A DNA stretch of 64,000 bases from Pseudanabaena frigida (GTDB lineage: Bacteria; Cyanobacteriota; Cyanobacteriia; Pseudanabaenales; Pseudanabaenaceae), in contig QBML01000020.1 of the NCBI GenBank assembly GCA_003242085.1, forward strand, positions 1 through 64,000, read 5' to 3'. Each line of letters opens with the position of its first letter. Positions within the stretch are counted from its first letter, which is position 1. The notes beneath the pieces were generated by a model. The model was not told where the DNA came from. It saw nothing but the letters and a program-made list of their open reading frames with translations, and made no database searches. Position numbers and translations under genes: made by a program. Positions 52,119-62,100 of this stretch are shown here, one piece after another.

Positions 52119-53842
52119 AGAATAGTTTATCCAAACAACTTTTGGGTGGTTTCGGTATATCACTAGTAGTAGTTGGGGTTTCAACTCTTTGGCTCAACTA
52201 TCGTCTGCTACAAAATAATTTGCAAGAGCAAGTACGCAACCGCGCCCAATCGATCGCGCGAAGTCTGGAGTTTGCAACTGAGGGATTAATTGAATATGGC
52301 AACGTTGGCATTTTGCAACGTATGGTACAAAACTACGCTACTTTACCCACAGTCATAGAGATTGCGATCGTTGCTCCAGACGGCAAAACTATTGTTAATC
52401 AAAATTTAGATGATAATGTCAGCTATGCAGCCTTACATCCCGAACTAATTCCTTATTTAGAAAAAGCTTCAACAAGTGGATTAGAAATTACTGTAGAAAC
52501 AAAGATTAACAGTAAAGTTGCAATTGTTCAAATTTTACCTTTTAGTAGTAAGTTATTTGAAAAATCTGGTCAAAGATATTCTAATAAGCGTGGTTTAGCA
52601 ATTACAGCAATTGATTTACAGCAGGTTCAGCAAGAAGCGTGGAGAACTTTTGTAACTTCAACGATTACGATGATTGCTGGCACTTTAGCGATTTTATTTT
52701 TGATGGTATCTCTTATTCAGATATATGTTCTGCAACCATTAAAAAAATTAAATGCAGCAATTAAATCCAGCGAAACTACAGGAAATGTAGTCTTACCACA
52801 ATCTTTACCATCTAATGAAATTAGCTATTTAGCAAATACACTAGTTATAGCGATTTCTCAACTACAAGAGATAGAGTACTCTAAGAATGAAGAATTACGT
52901 AAGATAAATACTAAACTTGAGGAATTAAGTGAATCCTTAGAATTGAAAGTAATTGCTAGAACTGCCGAACTGACTGCTACAAATATTGAACTACAGCAAG
53001 CAAAAGAAATAGCTCAAGAAGCAAGTAAGACAAAAAGCTCTTTTTTAGCAAATATGAGTCATGAATTAAGAACTCCACTAAACGCAATCTTGGGTTTCAC
53101 GCAATTAATAATTGAAGAGAGAAATGTTTCATCTGAAGTAGAAGAACAACTACGTATAGTCAATCGGAGTGGCGAACATTTACTCGATCTGATTAATAGT
53201 ATTTTAGCAATATCTAAAATTGAGTCAGGCAAACAGACATTGAATGTAAATAGCTTTAGTCTTGATAATTTACTGAGTAGTGTCAGAGAAATTATCGAAT
53301 TTAAGTCGAAAGAGAGGGATCTATATCTTGAAATCGAGAATCTTGCAAATATACAATGCCTAATTAGAGCAGATGAATTGAAGTTACGACAAGTTTTAAT
53401 TAATTTACTTAATAATGCGATTAAGTTCACCTCAGTAGGTGGGGTAATACTGCGAGTATCAAGTATGTATAATAATGCTGAGCAAGGTAGTAATAGCTGC
53501 GATAAGAGTGTTTACATATATTTTGAGGTTGAAGATACAGGAGTAGGAATTCCCCAAGAAGATTTAGGAAATATATTTGAAGCTTTCTTTCAGTCTGAAT
53601 CTGGAAAGCAATTACATGAAGGTACTGGACTAGGATTAGCAATTAGCAAGCAATTCGTTAGATTAATGGGTGGAAATATATCAGTATCAAGCATTCTAGA
53701 CAAAGGCTCAATCTTCCAATTCTATATCTTAGCGCAATTGGTTGATGATGAGTTTATAGATTTCCCTACTTCAATAACCGTAGATAATCTAGGCGACAAA
53801 ATAATTGATAGTACAACATTAAATAATTTGCCGTCATTTTAG
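52115..53842 (+). CDS. Cache-HAMP histidine kinase, C-terminal receiver cut off
   Basis: A 575-residue membrane kinase. TM1 (about 8-30) and TM2 (about 190-215) flank a periplasmic Cache-like sensor. HAMP (LQPLKKLNAAIKSSE), a coiled coil, HisKA with [19 protein letters not shown], and ATPase with QVLINLLNNAIKF, VEDTGVGIP and GTGLGLAI follow, all intact. The TAG at 53840 is followed in the same frame by the start of a receiver domain, so the ancestor was a hybrid kinase. It overlaps the binding-protein gene by four bases, and the two probably form one sensory unit. No separate response regulator is present. Confidence 0.88.
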   Translation: MKNSLSKQLLGGFGISLVVVGVSTLWLNYRLLQNNLQEQVRNRAQSIARSLEFATEGLIEYGNVGILQRMVQNYATLPTVIEIAIVAPDGKTIVNQNLDDNVSYAALHPELIPYLEKASTSGLEITVETKINSKVAIVQILPFSSKLFEKSGQRYSNKRGLAITAIDLQQVQQEAWRTFVTSTITMIAGTLAILFLMVSLIQIYVLQPLKKLNAAIKSSETTGNVVLPQSLPSNEISYLANTLVIAISQLQEIEYSKNEELRKINTKLEELSESLELKVIARTAELTATNIELQQAKEIAQEASKTKSSFLANMSHELRTPLNAILGFTQLIIEERNVSSEVEEQLRIVNRSGEHLLDLINSILAISKIESGKQTLNVNSFSLDNLLSSVREIIEFKSKERDLYLEIENLANIQCLIRADELKLRQVLINLLNNAIKFTSVGGVILRVSSMYNNAEQGSNSCDKSVYIYFEVEDTGVGIPQEDLGNIFEAFFQSESGKQLHEGTGLGLAISKQFVRLMGGNISVSSILDKGSIFQFYILAQLVDDEFIDFPTSITVDNLGDKIIDSTTLNNLPSF

Positions 53843-53983
53843 AAGTTACAAATCCTTCTAGCTCAAGATGATTTTGTTGACCAGAAAATTACTCTGAATA
53901 TGCTAAAACAATTTAGACTGGAGGCACTCAAAAAAGTTTTGCAGCAGGACAGCATATATATTACTGGTAGCTTCAATTCGTAA
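53843..53983 (+). pseudogene. Receiver-domain fragment after kinase stop codon
   Basis: In frame with the preceding kinase, immediately after TAG, the sequence reads KLQILLAQDDFVDQKITLNMLKQF, the first strand and acidic pair of a response-regulator receiver. It then degenerates and stops at 53981-53983. The phospho-acceptor region is missing. The remaining gap to 54147 contains HIP1 sites and no gene. Confidence 0.75.
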
Positions 53984-54146
53984 GCGATCGCCAAAAACTG
54001 TAATCTGTAATACCTTTGCTCAGTAAGCGATCGCCTTAAATACAGTAGCAAAAAGACAATTAAAAGCTTAAATCTAGGAAATATTTGCACTTTCCAGATT
54101 GACGTTAATTGACGACAAAACATAAAAATCATAACTGCATTAATCC

Positions 54147-55415
54147 ATGGGACTAATAATCGATAGAATTACTTCTGTAGTTTCCATTAAACATCTTTGG
54201 ACTGCCGCAATAGTTGGGATATTAGCTGGCGCTTGCAATAGCACTCCAACACCTTCAGCATCTAATACTACAGCTTCACCAACAACTTCTACCGCAGATA
54301 CATCGAAAGAATTTAAGGCGGCGATGATTTTAGTTGGTCCCAAAAATGATTCAGGTTGGAACCAAGCGCATTACGAAGCATCAAAATACGTAATGGAAAA
54401 GCAGTCGGGCATTCAATTTGATTATGTAGACAAGGTCAACCCAGGCGATCGCCCAAACGTCAAGGCTTCTCAGGTAGCTGATGATCTAATTGCCAAAGGT
54501 GCTAAATTAATTATCTTCAATTCTGATGACTTTAAAGATGATGCTCTGGAAACATCTAAAAAGCATCCTAATGTGTCGGTAATTCATGCCAGTGGTGACT
54601 ATGCTTGGAAAGAAGGAAAGAATTTCAAGAATCAGAAGAATCTTGGCAACATTATGCCTCAAATAGAATATGGCAAAATGATTGCTGGTTGTTCAGCCGC
54701 TCTCAGCTCCGACACTGGCAAAATTGGATATGTGGGTCCACTAATTAATGACGAGACTCGCAGACTTGTATCTGCTAGCTACTTGGGGGCTAAATATTGC
54801 TGGCAAACCTACCGCAAAAAGAATCCCGAAGATCTAAAATTTAAGGTTGTCTGGATTGGTTTCTGGTTCAACATTCCAGGGCAGACACTTGACCCAACCA
54901 AAGTTGCTGACGATTTTTATAACGGTGGCTATGATGTCGTCATGAGTGGCATTGATACACCCGAAGTGGCGGTGCAAGCTAAAAAAGCTGCCGAAGCAGG
55001 GAAAAAAGTTAAATTCGTGCATTACGACCTTAAAACTGGCTGTAGTCTAGCGCCCGAAATTTGTGTAGGAGTTCCCTACTATAACTGGGGGCCTGCTTAT
55101 CTCGATCAAGTCAAAAAAGCAAAAGATGGTAAGTTTACTGGAGAATTTGTTTCCGCAGAACCAAATTGGAAAGATTTAAACAATCCTGATACATCAGCAG
55201 TTGGCTTTGAGAAAGGTAAGGCTTTGATTCCAGAAAATGATAAGTTCTTAACTGAATTTATTACAGGCTTGGGCGATCGCAGTATTAATCTTTATAAAGG
55301 CGCTCTCAACTATCAAGATGGGACACCATTTCTAAAAGACGGCGAAACCGCAACTCCACAACAAGTTTGGTACTTCACGAAACTATTGCAAGGTATTGAA
55401 GGAGCTAGCAAATAA
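54147..55415 (+). CDS. BMP-family ABC substrate-binding lipoprotein
   Basis: A 422-residue exported lipoprotein (lipobox ILAGACNS, then a Ser/Thr/Pro linker) of the basic membrane protein family PF02608. Blocks include ILVGPKNDSGWNQAHYEASKYV, ADDLIAKGAKLIIFNSDDF and YGKMIAGCSAALSSDTGKIGYVG. Family members bind purine nucleosides or related compounds in Treponema (PnrA), Bacillus (NupN) and others. It heads an operon with one ATPase and two permeases. Its stop codon lies inside a long hairpin. Several Cys residues (AKYCWQTY, TGCSLAPEICVG) could form disulfides. The substrate here is not proven. Confidence 0.9.
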   Translation: MGLIIDRITSVVSIKHLWTAAIVGILAGACNSTPTPSASNTTASPTTSTADTSKEFKAAMILVGPKNDSGWNQAHYEASKYVMEKQSGIQFDYVDKVNPGDRPNVKASQVADDLIAKGAKLIIFNSDDFKDDALETSKKHPNVSVIHASGDYAWKEGKNFKNQKNLGNIMPQIEYGKMIAGCSAALSSDTGKIGYVGPLINDETRRLVSASYLGAKYCWQTYRKKNPEDLKFKVVWIGFWFNIPGQTLDPTKVADDFYNGGYDVVMSGIDTPEVAVQAKKAAEAGKKVKFVHYDLKTGCSLAPEICVGVPYYNWGPAYLDQVKKAKDGKFTGEFVSAEPNWKDLNNPDTSAVGFEKGKALIPENDKFLTEFITGLGDRSINLYKGALNYQDGTPFLKDGETATPQQVWYFTKLLQGIEGASK

Positions 55416-55459
55416 ATGTAATTAGGTGGCGCAAAGCGCCACCTAATTACATTTATTTG
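55409..55459. repeat. 24-bp perfect hairpin overlapping the BMP protein stop codon
   Basis: Arms 55409-55432 and 55436-55459 close on GCAAAGC. The left arm includes the last codons and the TAA of the binding-protein gene. It may lower expression of the downstream ATPase and permeases relative to the abundant binding protein. Confidence 0.8.
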
Positions 55460-55482
55460 GGCGCTATATGAAGGTGTGAATA

Positions 55483-57003
55483 ATGAAAGTTGAACTGAAC
55501 CACATTTACAAATCCTTTGGTAATGTTCATGCCAATCACGATATCTCAATGACAGTTGAGGCAGGAACTGTCTATGGGGTATTGGGTGAAAATGGCGCAG
55601 GTAAAAGCACCTTATCGAAAATTTTAAGTGGTTTTATCACCAAGGATCGGGGCGAAATCTTATTAAATGGAATTGAAGCGAATATTCAAAATCCCGCAGA
55701 TGCGATCGCGGCTGGTGTGGGAATGCTCCATCAAGATCCATTGGATTTTCCTTCTCTATCGGTACTTGATAATTTCATGGCTGGTCGAAGTACATTAAGG
55801 AAAATCAAAAGCAACAAGCAGCATTCTGATAATCGTTCAGATTTAGTTAAAGAACTTCGGCAATTATCCACAGCTTTTGGCTTTGAATTGCATCCTCGCG
55901 ATCGCGTTGCTAATCTCACGGTCGGGGAACGACAACAGTTAGAGATCTTGAGGCTTTTGTCACTTGGTGTGAAGACTTTGATTCTCGATGAGCCGACTAC
56001 AGGTATTTCCGCTTCTCAGAAAACCGCCTTATTTGCAGCCGTAAAACAGTTAGCTTCAGAGGGAAAATCAATAATTTTTGTCTCTCACAAACTGGAGGAT
56101 GTTGAAGAATTATGCGATCGCCTGATGGTCATGCGCCAAGGGAAGGTAGTTGGTGAAGCTGATGTGAAAGGACGGGACTCAGCCGAATTAGCTTCATCAT
56201 TAGTAGAAATGATGTTTGGACGAGAGCTATCAATCCCTGCCAAACACGAAACAAGTCTGGATAACCAAGAACCAGCTTTGATAATTAACGACTTGCACGT
56301 AGAAGGCGATCGCCTAAGTTTGCAGATTGAGAAATTGACAGTTGCCGCTGGTGAAATTATCGGACTCGCAGGGTTAGAGGGTAATGGACAACAATTACTT
56401 CTGCTTGCCTGTGCAGGCTTATTACAGCCCAAAACTGGATCGATTCGGATTAATGGGTTAGAGATGGTTCATCGCAATTATCGTAATTTCCTCAAGGCAG
56501 GAATAGGCTATTTGCCAGCCGATCGCTTGCAGGATGGTTTAATTAGAGGGCTTTCAATTCACGAACATTTTATGCTGCGTCAGCCAAATTCGGGATCTAA
56601 TGCTGGATTCTTTATTAATTGGCGAGATACAAGGAAACTTACGGAACAAGCAATTAAAACTTTTAACATTCGTGGTAAGCCCATAACTAAGGTTGAAAAA
56701 TTGTCAGGTGGCAATCAGCAAAGAACCCAAATATCTCTTTTACCAGATTTCTTGAGCTTACTATTGATGGAGCAGCCCACCAGAGGTCTGGATATCGAAT
56801 CGACATTATGGATTTGGAAACAGATGATGGAACGCTGTGAAAAAGGGATGATGATTTTCTTTATCTCTTCCGATCTAGACGAGATTTTGCAATATAGCGA
56901 TCGCATTCTCGTGTTTAGTGGTGGTCGAGTTTCGCAACCACTGGATGCTAAAACCCTAACAGTCGATAAGCTCGGTCAAGCGATCGGAGGCAAGTTTGAA
57001 TAA
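55483..57003 (+). CDS. ABC importer ATPase, two-domain RbsA/NupO type
   Basis: A 506-residue duplicated ABC ATPase. The first half has LGENGAGKSTLSKIL, VGERQQLEILRLLSLG and LILDEPTTGIS, with its SHKL switch. The second half has a weakened Walker A (LAGLEGNGQQLLLLACAG), signature LSGGNQQRTQIS and LLMEQPTRGLD where Glu-Gln replaces the usual Asp-Glu pair. This asymmetry is normal for sugar and nucleoside importers. It energises the BMP-type transporter with two permeases downstream. Its 3' end contains GGAGG that serves the next gene, which it overlaps by eight bases. Confidence 0.92.
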   Translation: MKVELNHIYKSFGNVHANHDISMTVEAGTVYGVLGENGAGKSTLSKILSGFITKDRGEILLNGIEANIQNPADAIAAGVGMLHQDPLDFPSLSVLDNFMAGRSTLRKIKSNKQHSDNRSDLVKELRQLSTAFGFELHPRDRVANLTVGERQQLEILRLLSLGVKTLILDEPTTGISASQKTALFAAVKQLASEGKSIIFVSHKLEDVEELCDRLMVMRQGKVVGEADVKGRDSAELASSLVEMMFGRELSIPAKHETSLDNQEPALIINDLHVEGDRLSLQIEKLTVAAGEIIGLAGLEGNGQQLLLLACAGLLQPKTGSIRINGLEMVHRNYRNFLKAGIGYLPADRLQDGLIRGLSIHEHFMLRQPNSGSNAGFFINWRDTRKLTEQAIKTFNIRGKPITKVEKLSGGNQQRTQISLLPDFLSLLLMEQPTRGLDIESTLWIWKQMMERCEKGMMIFFISSDLDEILQYSDRILVFSGGRVSQPLDAKTLTVDKLGQAIGGKFE

Positions 57004-58072
57004 TTTGCTCGACATATCTATTCTGAAAAGATTGCCAAGGGTCACTTATTTTCGGATTGGGGCTTTTGCAGTAGCTTTATTATTCATCACTGGAGTGATT
57101 TTGCTATCAAGCGGATCTCCAGTACAAGTAGCAGCAGGTTTGTGGACTGGAGCTTTTGGTAGTACCGATCGCTTTGCTAGAGTTATTTCTACGCTTTGTC
57201 CACTATTACTCGCTGCCTGTGGTCTGATCTTTACCTTTACCTCAGGCTTATACAATCTGGGCATTGAAGGTCAGATTATTGCTGGGGCGATCGCCTCAAC
57301 TTTTTTGCTGAGACTAATTCCTGAAGGATTTTCACCAGCGATCGCGATCGTGTTGGCGATGTTATGCGGCATACTGGGTGGTGGCTTATGGGGATTATTA
57401 GCTGGGCTGCTAAATGTTTATGGCAAAGTCAGCGAGATTTTTGCGGGTTTAGGCATGAACTTCATGGCACAAGGATTATCGCTTTATTTAGTATTTGGTC
57501 CTTGGAAGCGATCGGGTGTTGCCTCCATGAGTGGTACTGAGCCATTTAGTGATGCTTTAGCCTTGCCCACCATTGGCAATACCGATTTTAGTCCGATTGC
57601 TTTAGCGATCGCCATCTTTGCCTTAATTTTGACAGCGATCGCTATTAAAGCTACTTACTACGGATTAAAGCTCAAGGCTGTTGGCAATAATCTCCGAGCT
57701 GCTTATGTGTTGGGTATTCCTGCGATCGCGCAAATGCTGAGTAGTTTTGCGATCTGTGGCGCGTTAGCAGGACTTGCTGGCTCTTTGCAAGTAGTGGCTG
57801 TATTTCACCGCTTAATCCCTAATATTTCTAGCAATTTAGGCTTTTTAGCACTTCTAGTTGTGATGTTGGTTAACTACAATCCCTTCTTGATTCTGCCGAT
57901 TGCTTTTCTATTTAGTTCGCTCAATGTTGGCAGTCTAGAGTTACCTATATCTCTAAGTTTAGACTCGTCGCTTTCAGGCATCATTCAAGGCGCGTTGCTA
58001 TTATTCGCAATTCTCGGTGAAGGATTGGCTAAGGCTTCGACTAAGTTCAGCCACCAAGTCAATGATGGCTGA
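56996..58072 (+). CDS. BMP-type ABC transporter permease 1
   Basis: A 358-residue permease of the BPD_transp_2 family (NupP-like) with about nine helices. It has SGLYNLGIEGQIIAGAIAS, the EGQ motif conserved in nucleoside permeases, and GLLNVYGKVSEIFAGLGMNFMAQGLSLYL. The start is TTG, supported by a full GGAGG five bases upstream within the ATPase gene. The C-terminal 13 residues (ASTKFSHQVNDG region) are encoded by a GGCTTCGACT-family repeat rather than by family sequence. It should pair with permease 2 as a heterodimer in the inner membrane. Confidence 0.9.
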   Translation: MNNLLDISILKRLPRVTYFRIGAFAVALLFITGVILLSSGSPVQVAAGLWTGAFGSTDRFARVISTLCPLLLAACGLIFTFTSGLYNLGIEGQIIAGAIASTFLLRLIPEGFSPAIAIVLAMLCGILGGGLWGLLAGLLNVYGKVSEIFAGLGMNFMAQGLSLYLVFGPWKRSGVASMSGTEPFSDALALPTIGNTDFSPIALAIAIFALILTAIAIKATYYGLKLKAVGNNLRAAYVLGIPAIAQMLSSFAICGALAGLAGSLQVVAVFHRLIPNISSNLGFLALLVVMLVNYNPFLILPIAFLFSSLNVGSLELPISLSLDSSLSGIIQGALLLFAILGEGLAKASTKFSHQVNDG

Positions 58073-58127
58073 GCTTAGTCAAAGCCCACTCTAGATAATT
58101 CCACGTTGGCTGAGCGAAGCCGAAGCC
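58033..58127. repeat. GGCTTCGACT/AGCCA repeat, copies 6 and 7 (half)
   Basis: A full copy (58033-58053 and 58066-58086) forms the 3' end of permease 1 including its stop codon. A second right-arm copy (58105-58127) follows, just before permease 2. The ORF-track start of permease 2 (58106) lies in this repeat. Confidence 0.8.
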
Positions 58128-58141
58128 AGCCCACTTTACTA

Positions 58142-59116
58142 ATGAAACCCATGGATATAATCACAATTCTGGCTACAGCGATCGCAACTTCTACACCTCT
58201 AATTTTTGCCAGTATTGGCGAAACAATTACCGAACGCGCAGGAGTGATCAATCTATCCGCAGAAGGTACGATTTTGATGTCGGCGATGACAGGATTTGCG
58301 GTCGCGAAGTTTTCCAATAGCTTGATTTTAGGATTTGCAGTGGCTGCTCTCGTCGGAGCGGCGATCGCCTTAGTTGTAGCATTTGGGGCAATTACCCTTA
58401 AACAATCGCAAGTATCGATCGGATTTGTACTGGCTTTAATGTGTAGCGATTTATCTTCTTTTTTGGGTAATCCTGTGGTTAGAGTTGAAGGAATTACCGT
58501 TCCTAGTTTCAAAATTCCGATCTTAGAAAACATCCCAATTTTCGGTAAATTGCTATTTCAAAGTGATTTGTTAGTTTATAGCAGCTATATATTAATTCTC
58601 TTCTCTTGGTTCTATTTTTATCGTACCCAAGGCGGCTTAATTTTGCGAACTGTAGGCGAACAGCCTGCCGCCGCCTTTGCTAGAGGTACTAATGTGATCC
58701 AAAGACGTTATATCTATACGCTTATCGGTGGTGCATTAATGGGAATCGCAGGAGCAGCTTTTTCGTTGGATTTTAAAGCAGGATGGAGCCATCGACATAC
58801 CGCAGGCTATGGATGGATCGCTCTAGCGATCGTCATTTTTGGTGGCTGGAATCCTCTACGGGTGGCTTTAGGCGCTTATCTATTTGGCATTTTGCAATCA
58901 CTTGCTAGCGTGGCTCAAAGTGCTATTCCCGATGTACCAACTCAAGTATTTAATACTGCACCTTTTGTATTAATGATCTTGATGTTGGCACTAACTTCTG
59001 GGGAATGGCTCGATAAATTAATATCAGCGCTCCCTCGATCGCTCAAACAAGCAGTATTAAATATAGTCAGAACGACTCCTCCCGCATCGCTAGGAAAAGT
59101 ATTCGATCAAGACTAG
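58142..59116 (+). CDS. BMP-type ABC transporter permease 2
   Basis: From the ATG at 58142 (or 58151) this is a 324-residue permease of the same family (NupQ-like). About eight helices are visible, with SIGETITERAGVINLSAEGTILM, the conserved AEG-type motif, LRTVGEQPAAAFARGTNV and KAGWSHRHTAGYGWIALAIVIFGGWNPL. The extra N-terminal residues in the ORF track (AERSRSQPT) are repeat-encoded and rejected. It completes a BMP-ATPase-permease-permease operon, the arrangement of known nucleoside importers. A hairpin overlapping the convergent kinase gene ends the operon. Confidence 0.9.
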   Translation: MKPMDIITILATAIATSTPLIFASIGETITERAGVINLSAEGTILMSAMTGFAVAKFSNSLILGFAVAALVGAAIALVVAFGAITLKQSQVSIGFVLALMCSDLSSFLGNPVVRVEGITVPSFKIPILENIPIFGKLLFQSDLLVYSSYILILFSWFYFYRTQGGLILRTVGEQPAAAFARGTNVIQRRYIYTLIGGALMGIAGAAFSLDFKAGWSHRHTAGYGWIALAIVIFGGWNPLRVALGAYLFGILQSLASVAQSAIPDVPTQVFNTAPFVLMILMLALTSGEWLDKLISALPRSLKQAVLNIVRTTPPASLGKVFDQD

Positions 59117-59127
59117 AACAGGATATT

Positions 59128-59180
59128 AAACCCAAAGAAATAGAGGCGGCGCGAAGCGCCACCTCTATTTCTTTGGGTTT
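59128..59180. repeat. 25-bp inverted repeat shared by two convergent genes
   Basis: Arms 59128-59152 and 59156-59180 (one mismatch) close on GCGAAGC. The right arm contains the last codons and stop of the minus-strand hybrid kinase, and the left arm lies 11 bases after the permease stop. It probably terminates both. Confidence 0.8.
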
Positions 59181-62100
59181 TGAGATGCATCTAAAGAAGT
59201 CACAATACTAACCGCGTTGCTATAGTCCGATATTGCTCTTTCAATCTCTTTAAGTGTAAAAGGCTTACTGATGTAATCATTCATGCCTGCATCTATACAA
59301 TCCTGATGATCGGCAGGCAAAGCGTCAGCAGTTAACGCAACAATCCAAGGCTTAGTTGAAGATATCAAGTTTTCTCTGATCGTTTTAGTTGCAGTCAGTC
59401 CATCTATTACAGGCATTTGCACGTCCATAAACACTAAGTCATATTGTTGATCAGACATAGCAACTAGAAACTCATGACCATTTTCAACTACGTCAGCTTC
59501 ATATCCCAATCGTTGGAGCATGAGTCGAGCAATCTTTTGGTTGAGAATATTATCTTCAACCACTAAAATCTTGATTGGTAATCGCTCAGGGCTAATCTCA
59601 AAATCCATCACAGAGAGAGAGTCATGCTTCTCATTTAACTGATTTTGACTGGCTAATGGCAAGGCAACCGTAAAATAAAAAGTTGAACCTTGAATATTAT
59701 GGTGAGCAGCTCTCACGAACCAATCTGGGGGCGGATTACCTGCCACAACTCCTCGACTTTCCACCCAGACTGTGCCATCCATCAACTCAACAAGGCGCTT
59801 ACAAATCGCTAGCCCCAGACCAGTACCGCCAAATTTACGGTTAATGGAAGCATCTGCTTGAGCAAATGGTTTAAATAGATTATTTATCCGATCGCAGTCA
59901 ATGCCAACACCTGTATCGGCGATCGCACATCTAAACTTATAAGTGTTAGCCGTAATAAATTCTCCATCAACTGTAATTGAAACGAAGCCTCGTTCAGTAA
60001 ATTTGATAGCATTACCAATTAAGTTGATAAATATTTGTCGCAACCGCGAACTATCGCCGATCGTTTTAGAGGCAATATTACAGTTAACTTGATATTGCAG
60101 ACTAATGTTCTTGTCAGAAGCCTCTTTACTTAATAGATTACAGGCAGAAATTAAAGTGTCAGTAAAGTTAAAATCCTTTGTTTCCAGATGCAAATTGCCA
60201 GATTCTATTTTCGAGAAATCAAGAATGTCATTAATTACAGTAATCAGCAAATCACCACTATCTAAAATAGTACTGACAAAATCCTTTTGTTCGTCATTCA
60301 GAGGGGTATTCGCGAGTAATTGAGCCATGCCAAGTACTCCATTCATCGGTGTCCGAATTTCATGACTCATGTTAGCAAGAAAAGCACTCTTTGCTTTGTT
60401 AGCGGCTTCTGCTAATTCTTTTGCTTGTGCTAATTCAACTTCTGTCTGCTTACGTTCGGCTAGTTCAAGCTGTAACTGTTGATAGAGAGTTGCTTGTTGA
60501 ATAGCGATCGCAAGTTGATTTGCGATCGTCTGTGTTAGCTCAATTTCATCATCTTCCCAAAGTACGACTTTATGAGACTTGACTAGACTAAAGCTACCCC
60601 ACACTTTCTCATTCACAATAATGGGAACTAGCAGCCAAGCCCCAGATTTTCGTTTTGCTATTTCTTTATTGATTTCATCTTCGATCTTATCAGTATCGTT
60701 TACTTGGATAATCTCCATGCGTTTGAGTCTTTCGGCAAAAGGATTTCCATGATCGGGAATTTCTAAGATAATTTCAAAAGGTTCAACAACATCTATAGGA
60801 TTTCGAAAAACAGCTATGTGTTTCCAAACTTTTCTCTCCGCAAGATACTGCACAATACCTGACTGTTTTAGGTCTAACAAATTAACGATCGCCTGAGTTG
60901 CTGCATTAAATATAATTTGTAAATCTAGAGAGCTCCGAATTGTTTGGATAAATTGATTTAACATTTGCTCTCGTTGCACTCTGAGCCGTAATTCTTGTTC
61001 AGCAAGCTTTTGCTCAGTAAAATCACGGGAAATTGCGATCACAGAGACAACAACTCCATTTGCATCAAATTCTGGCATAAGTCTAGATTGAAAATATTTG
61101 GTTGCATCTGATCCAGCATATTTAAATTCTACGATGTTCATTTCACCTGATGTAAACACCCTTTCAACGCTCTGGTTAGAGAAGTCAACAAAATTGTTGG
61201 GAAACTCCAAGTCTCTATTCGATTTACCAATAAAGTTCTCAGGGGAAAGACCTATAATACTTTCAATGACAGGATTAATATAGGTATAGCGTAAGTCACG
61301 ATCAAACCTACATATTATATCTGGAGCATTCTCAATCAGCGTTCTAACTTCTTGCTCTTGCTTGCGTAGTTTCTCTTCAGCTAGTTTTCGCTGTGTAATA
61401 TCCCGACAAATGCAGAATTGAATTACATCATCACCCTGCCCAAATGAGTTAGCACTGATTTCCACATTGCGGATTGAACCATCTTTTCGCAGATAGCGAG
61501 TTTCAAACATAGCTCTTTTGCCAGATTTGAATTCTCGAATACCCTGCGCTAACTCTTCCCTTGTCCATTTCACATCAATATCGTAGATACTGAGATTGGT
61601 TATTTCTTCGATTGTATAACCTAAGATCGTTACTAAACTTGGGTTTGTCTCAATAATATTGCCTTCACTATCTAAGATAAAAATGCCGTCAAAGGAATTA
61701 TTTAAAAGCATTTTATTACGGATTACTTCTTGTTCTAGAGCAATCTCGATCTGTTTGCGATCGCTGATATCAAACATCACCCCAACCATCCGCAACGCAT
61801 TACCTGCGCTGTCATATATACCTCTTCCCTTAGTCACAACCCAATGAATATCGCCTTGAGGGTAAACAATTCGATATTCTATTTCCAGTAATGTATGATT
61901 TTCTAGAGCATCATTAAAAGTATTTTCCACCCATTCCAAATCATCTGGATGAACACGATCGTGCCATGTTAAATAACTACTTTCAGAATCACAAATGTCT
62001 AGCCCCATTAGCTTAAAATGGTTTTCGCTCCAATTAGCCTTACCTGTCTTTACGTCTAATTCCCAGCAACCTATTTGACTTAGATCAGTCGCTAGCCTGC

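Noticed and set aside
58075-58533. 152-residue ORF opposite permease 2
   Set aside because: Low-complexity antisense frame of a clear permease gene; starts nowhere near a ribosome site.
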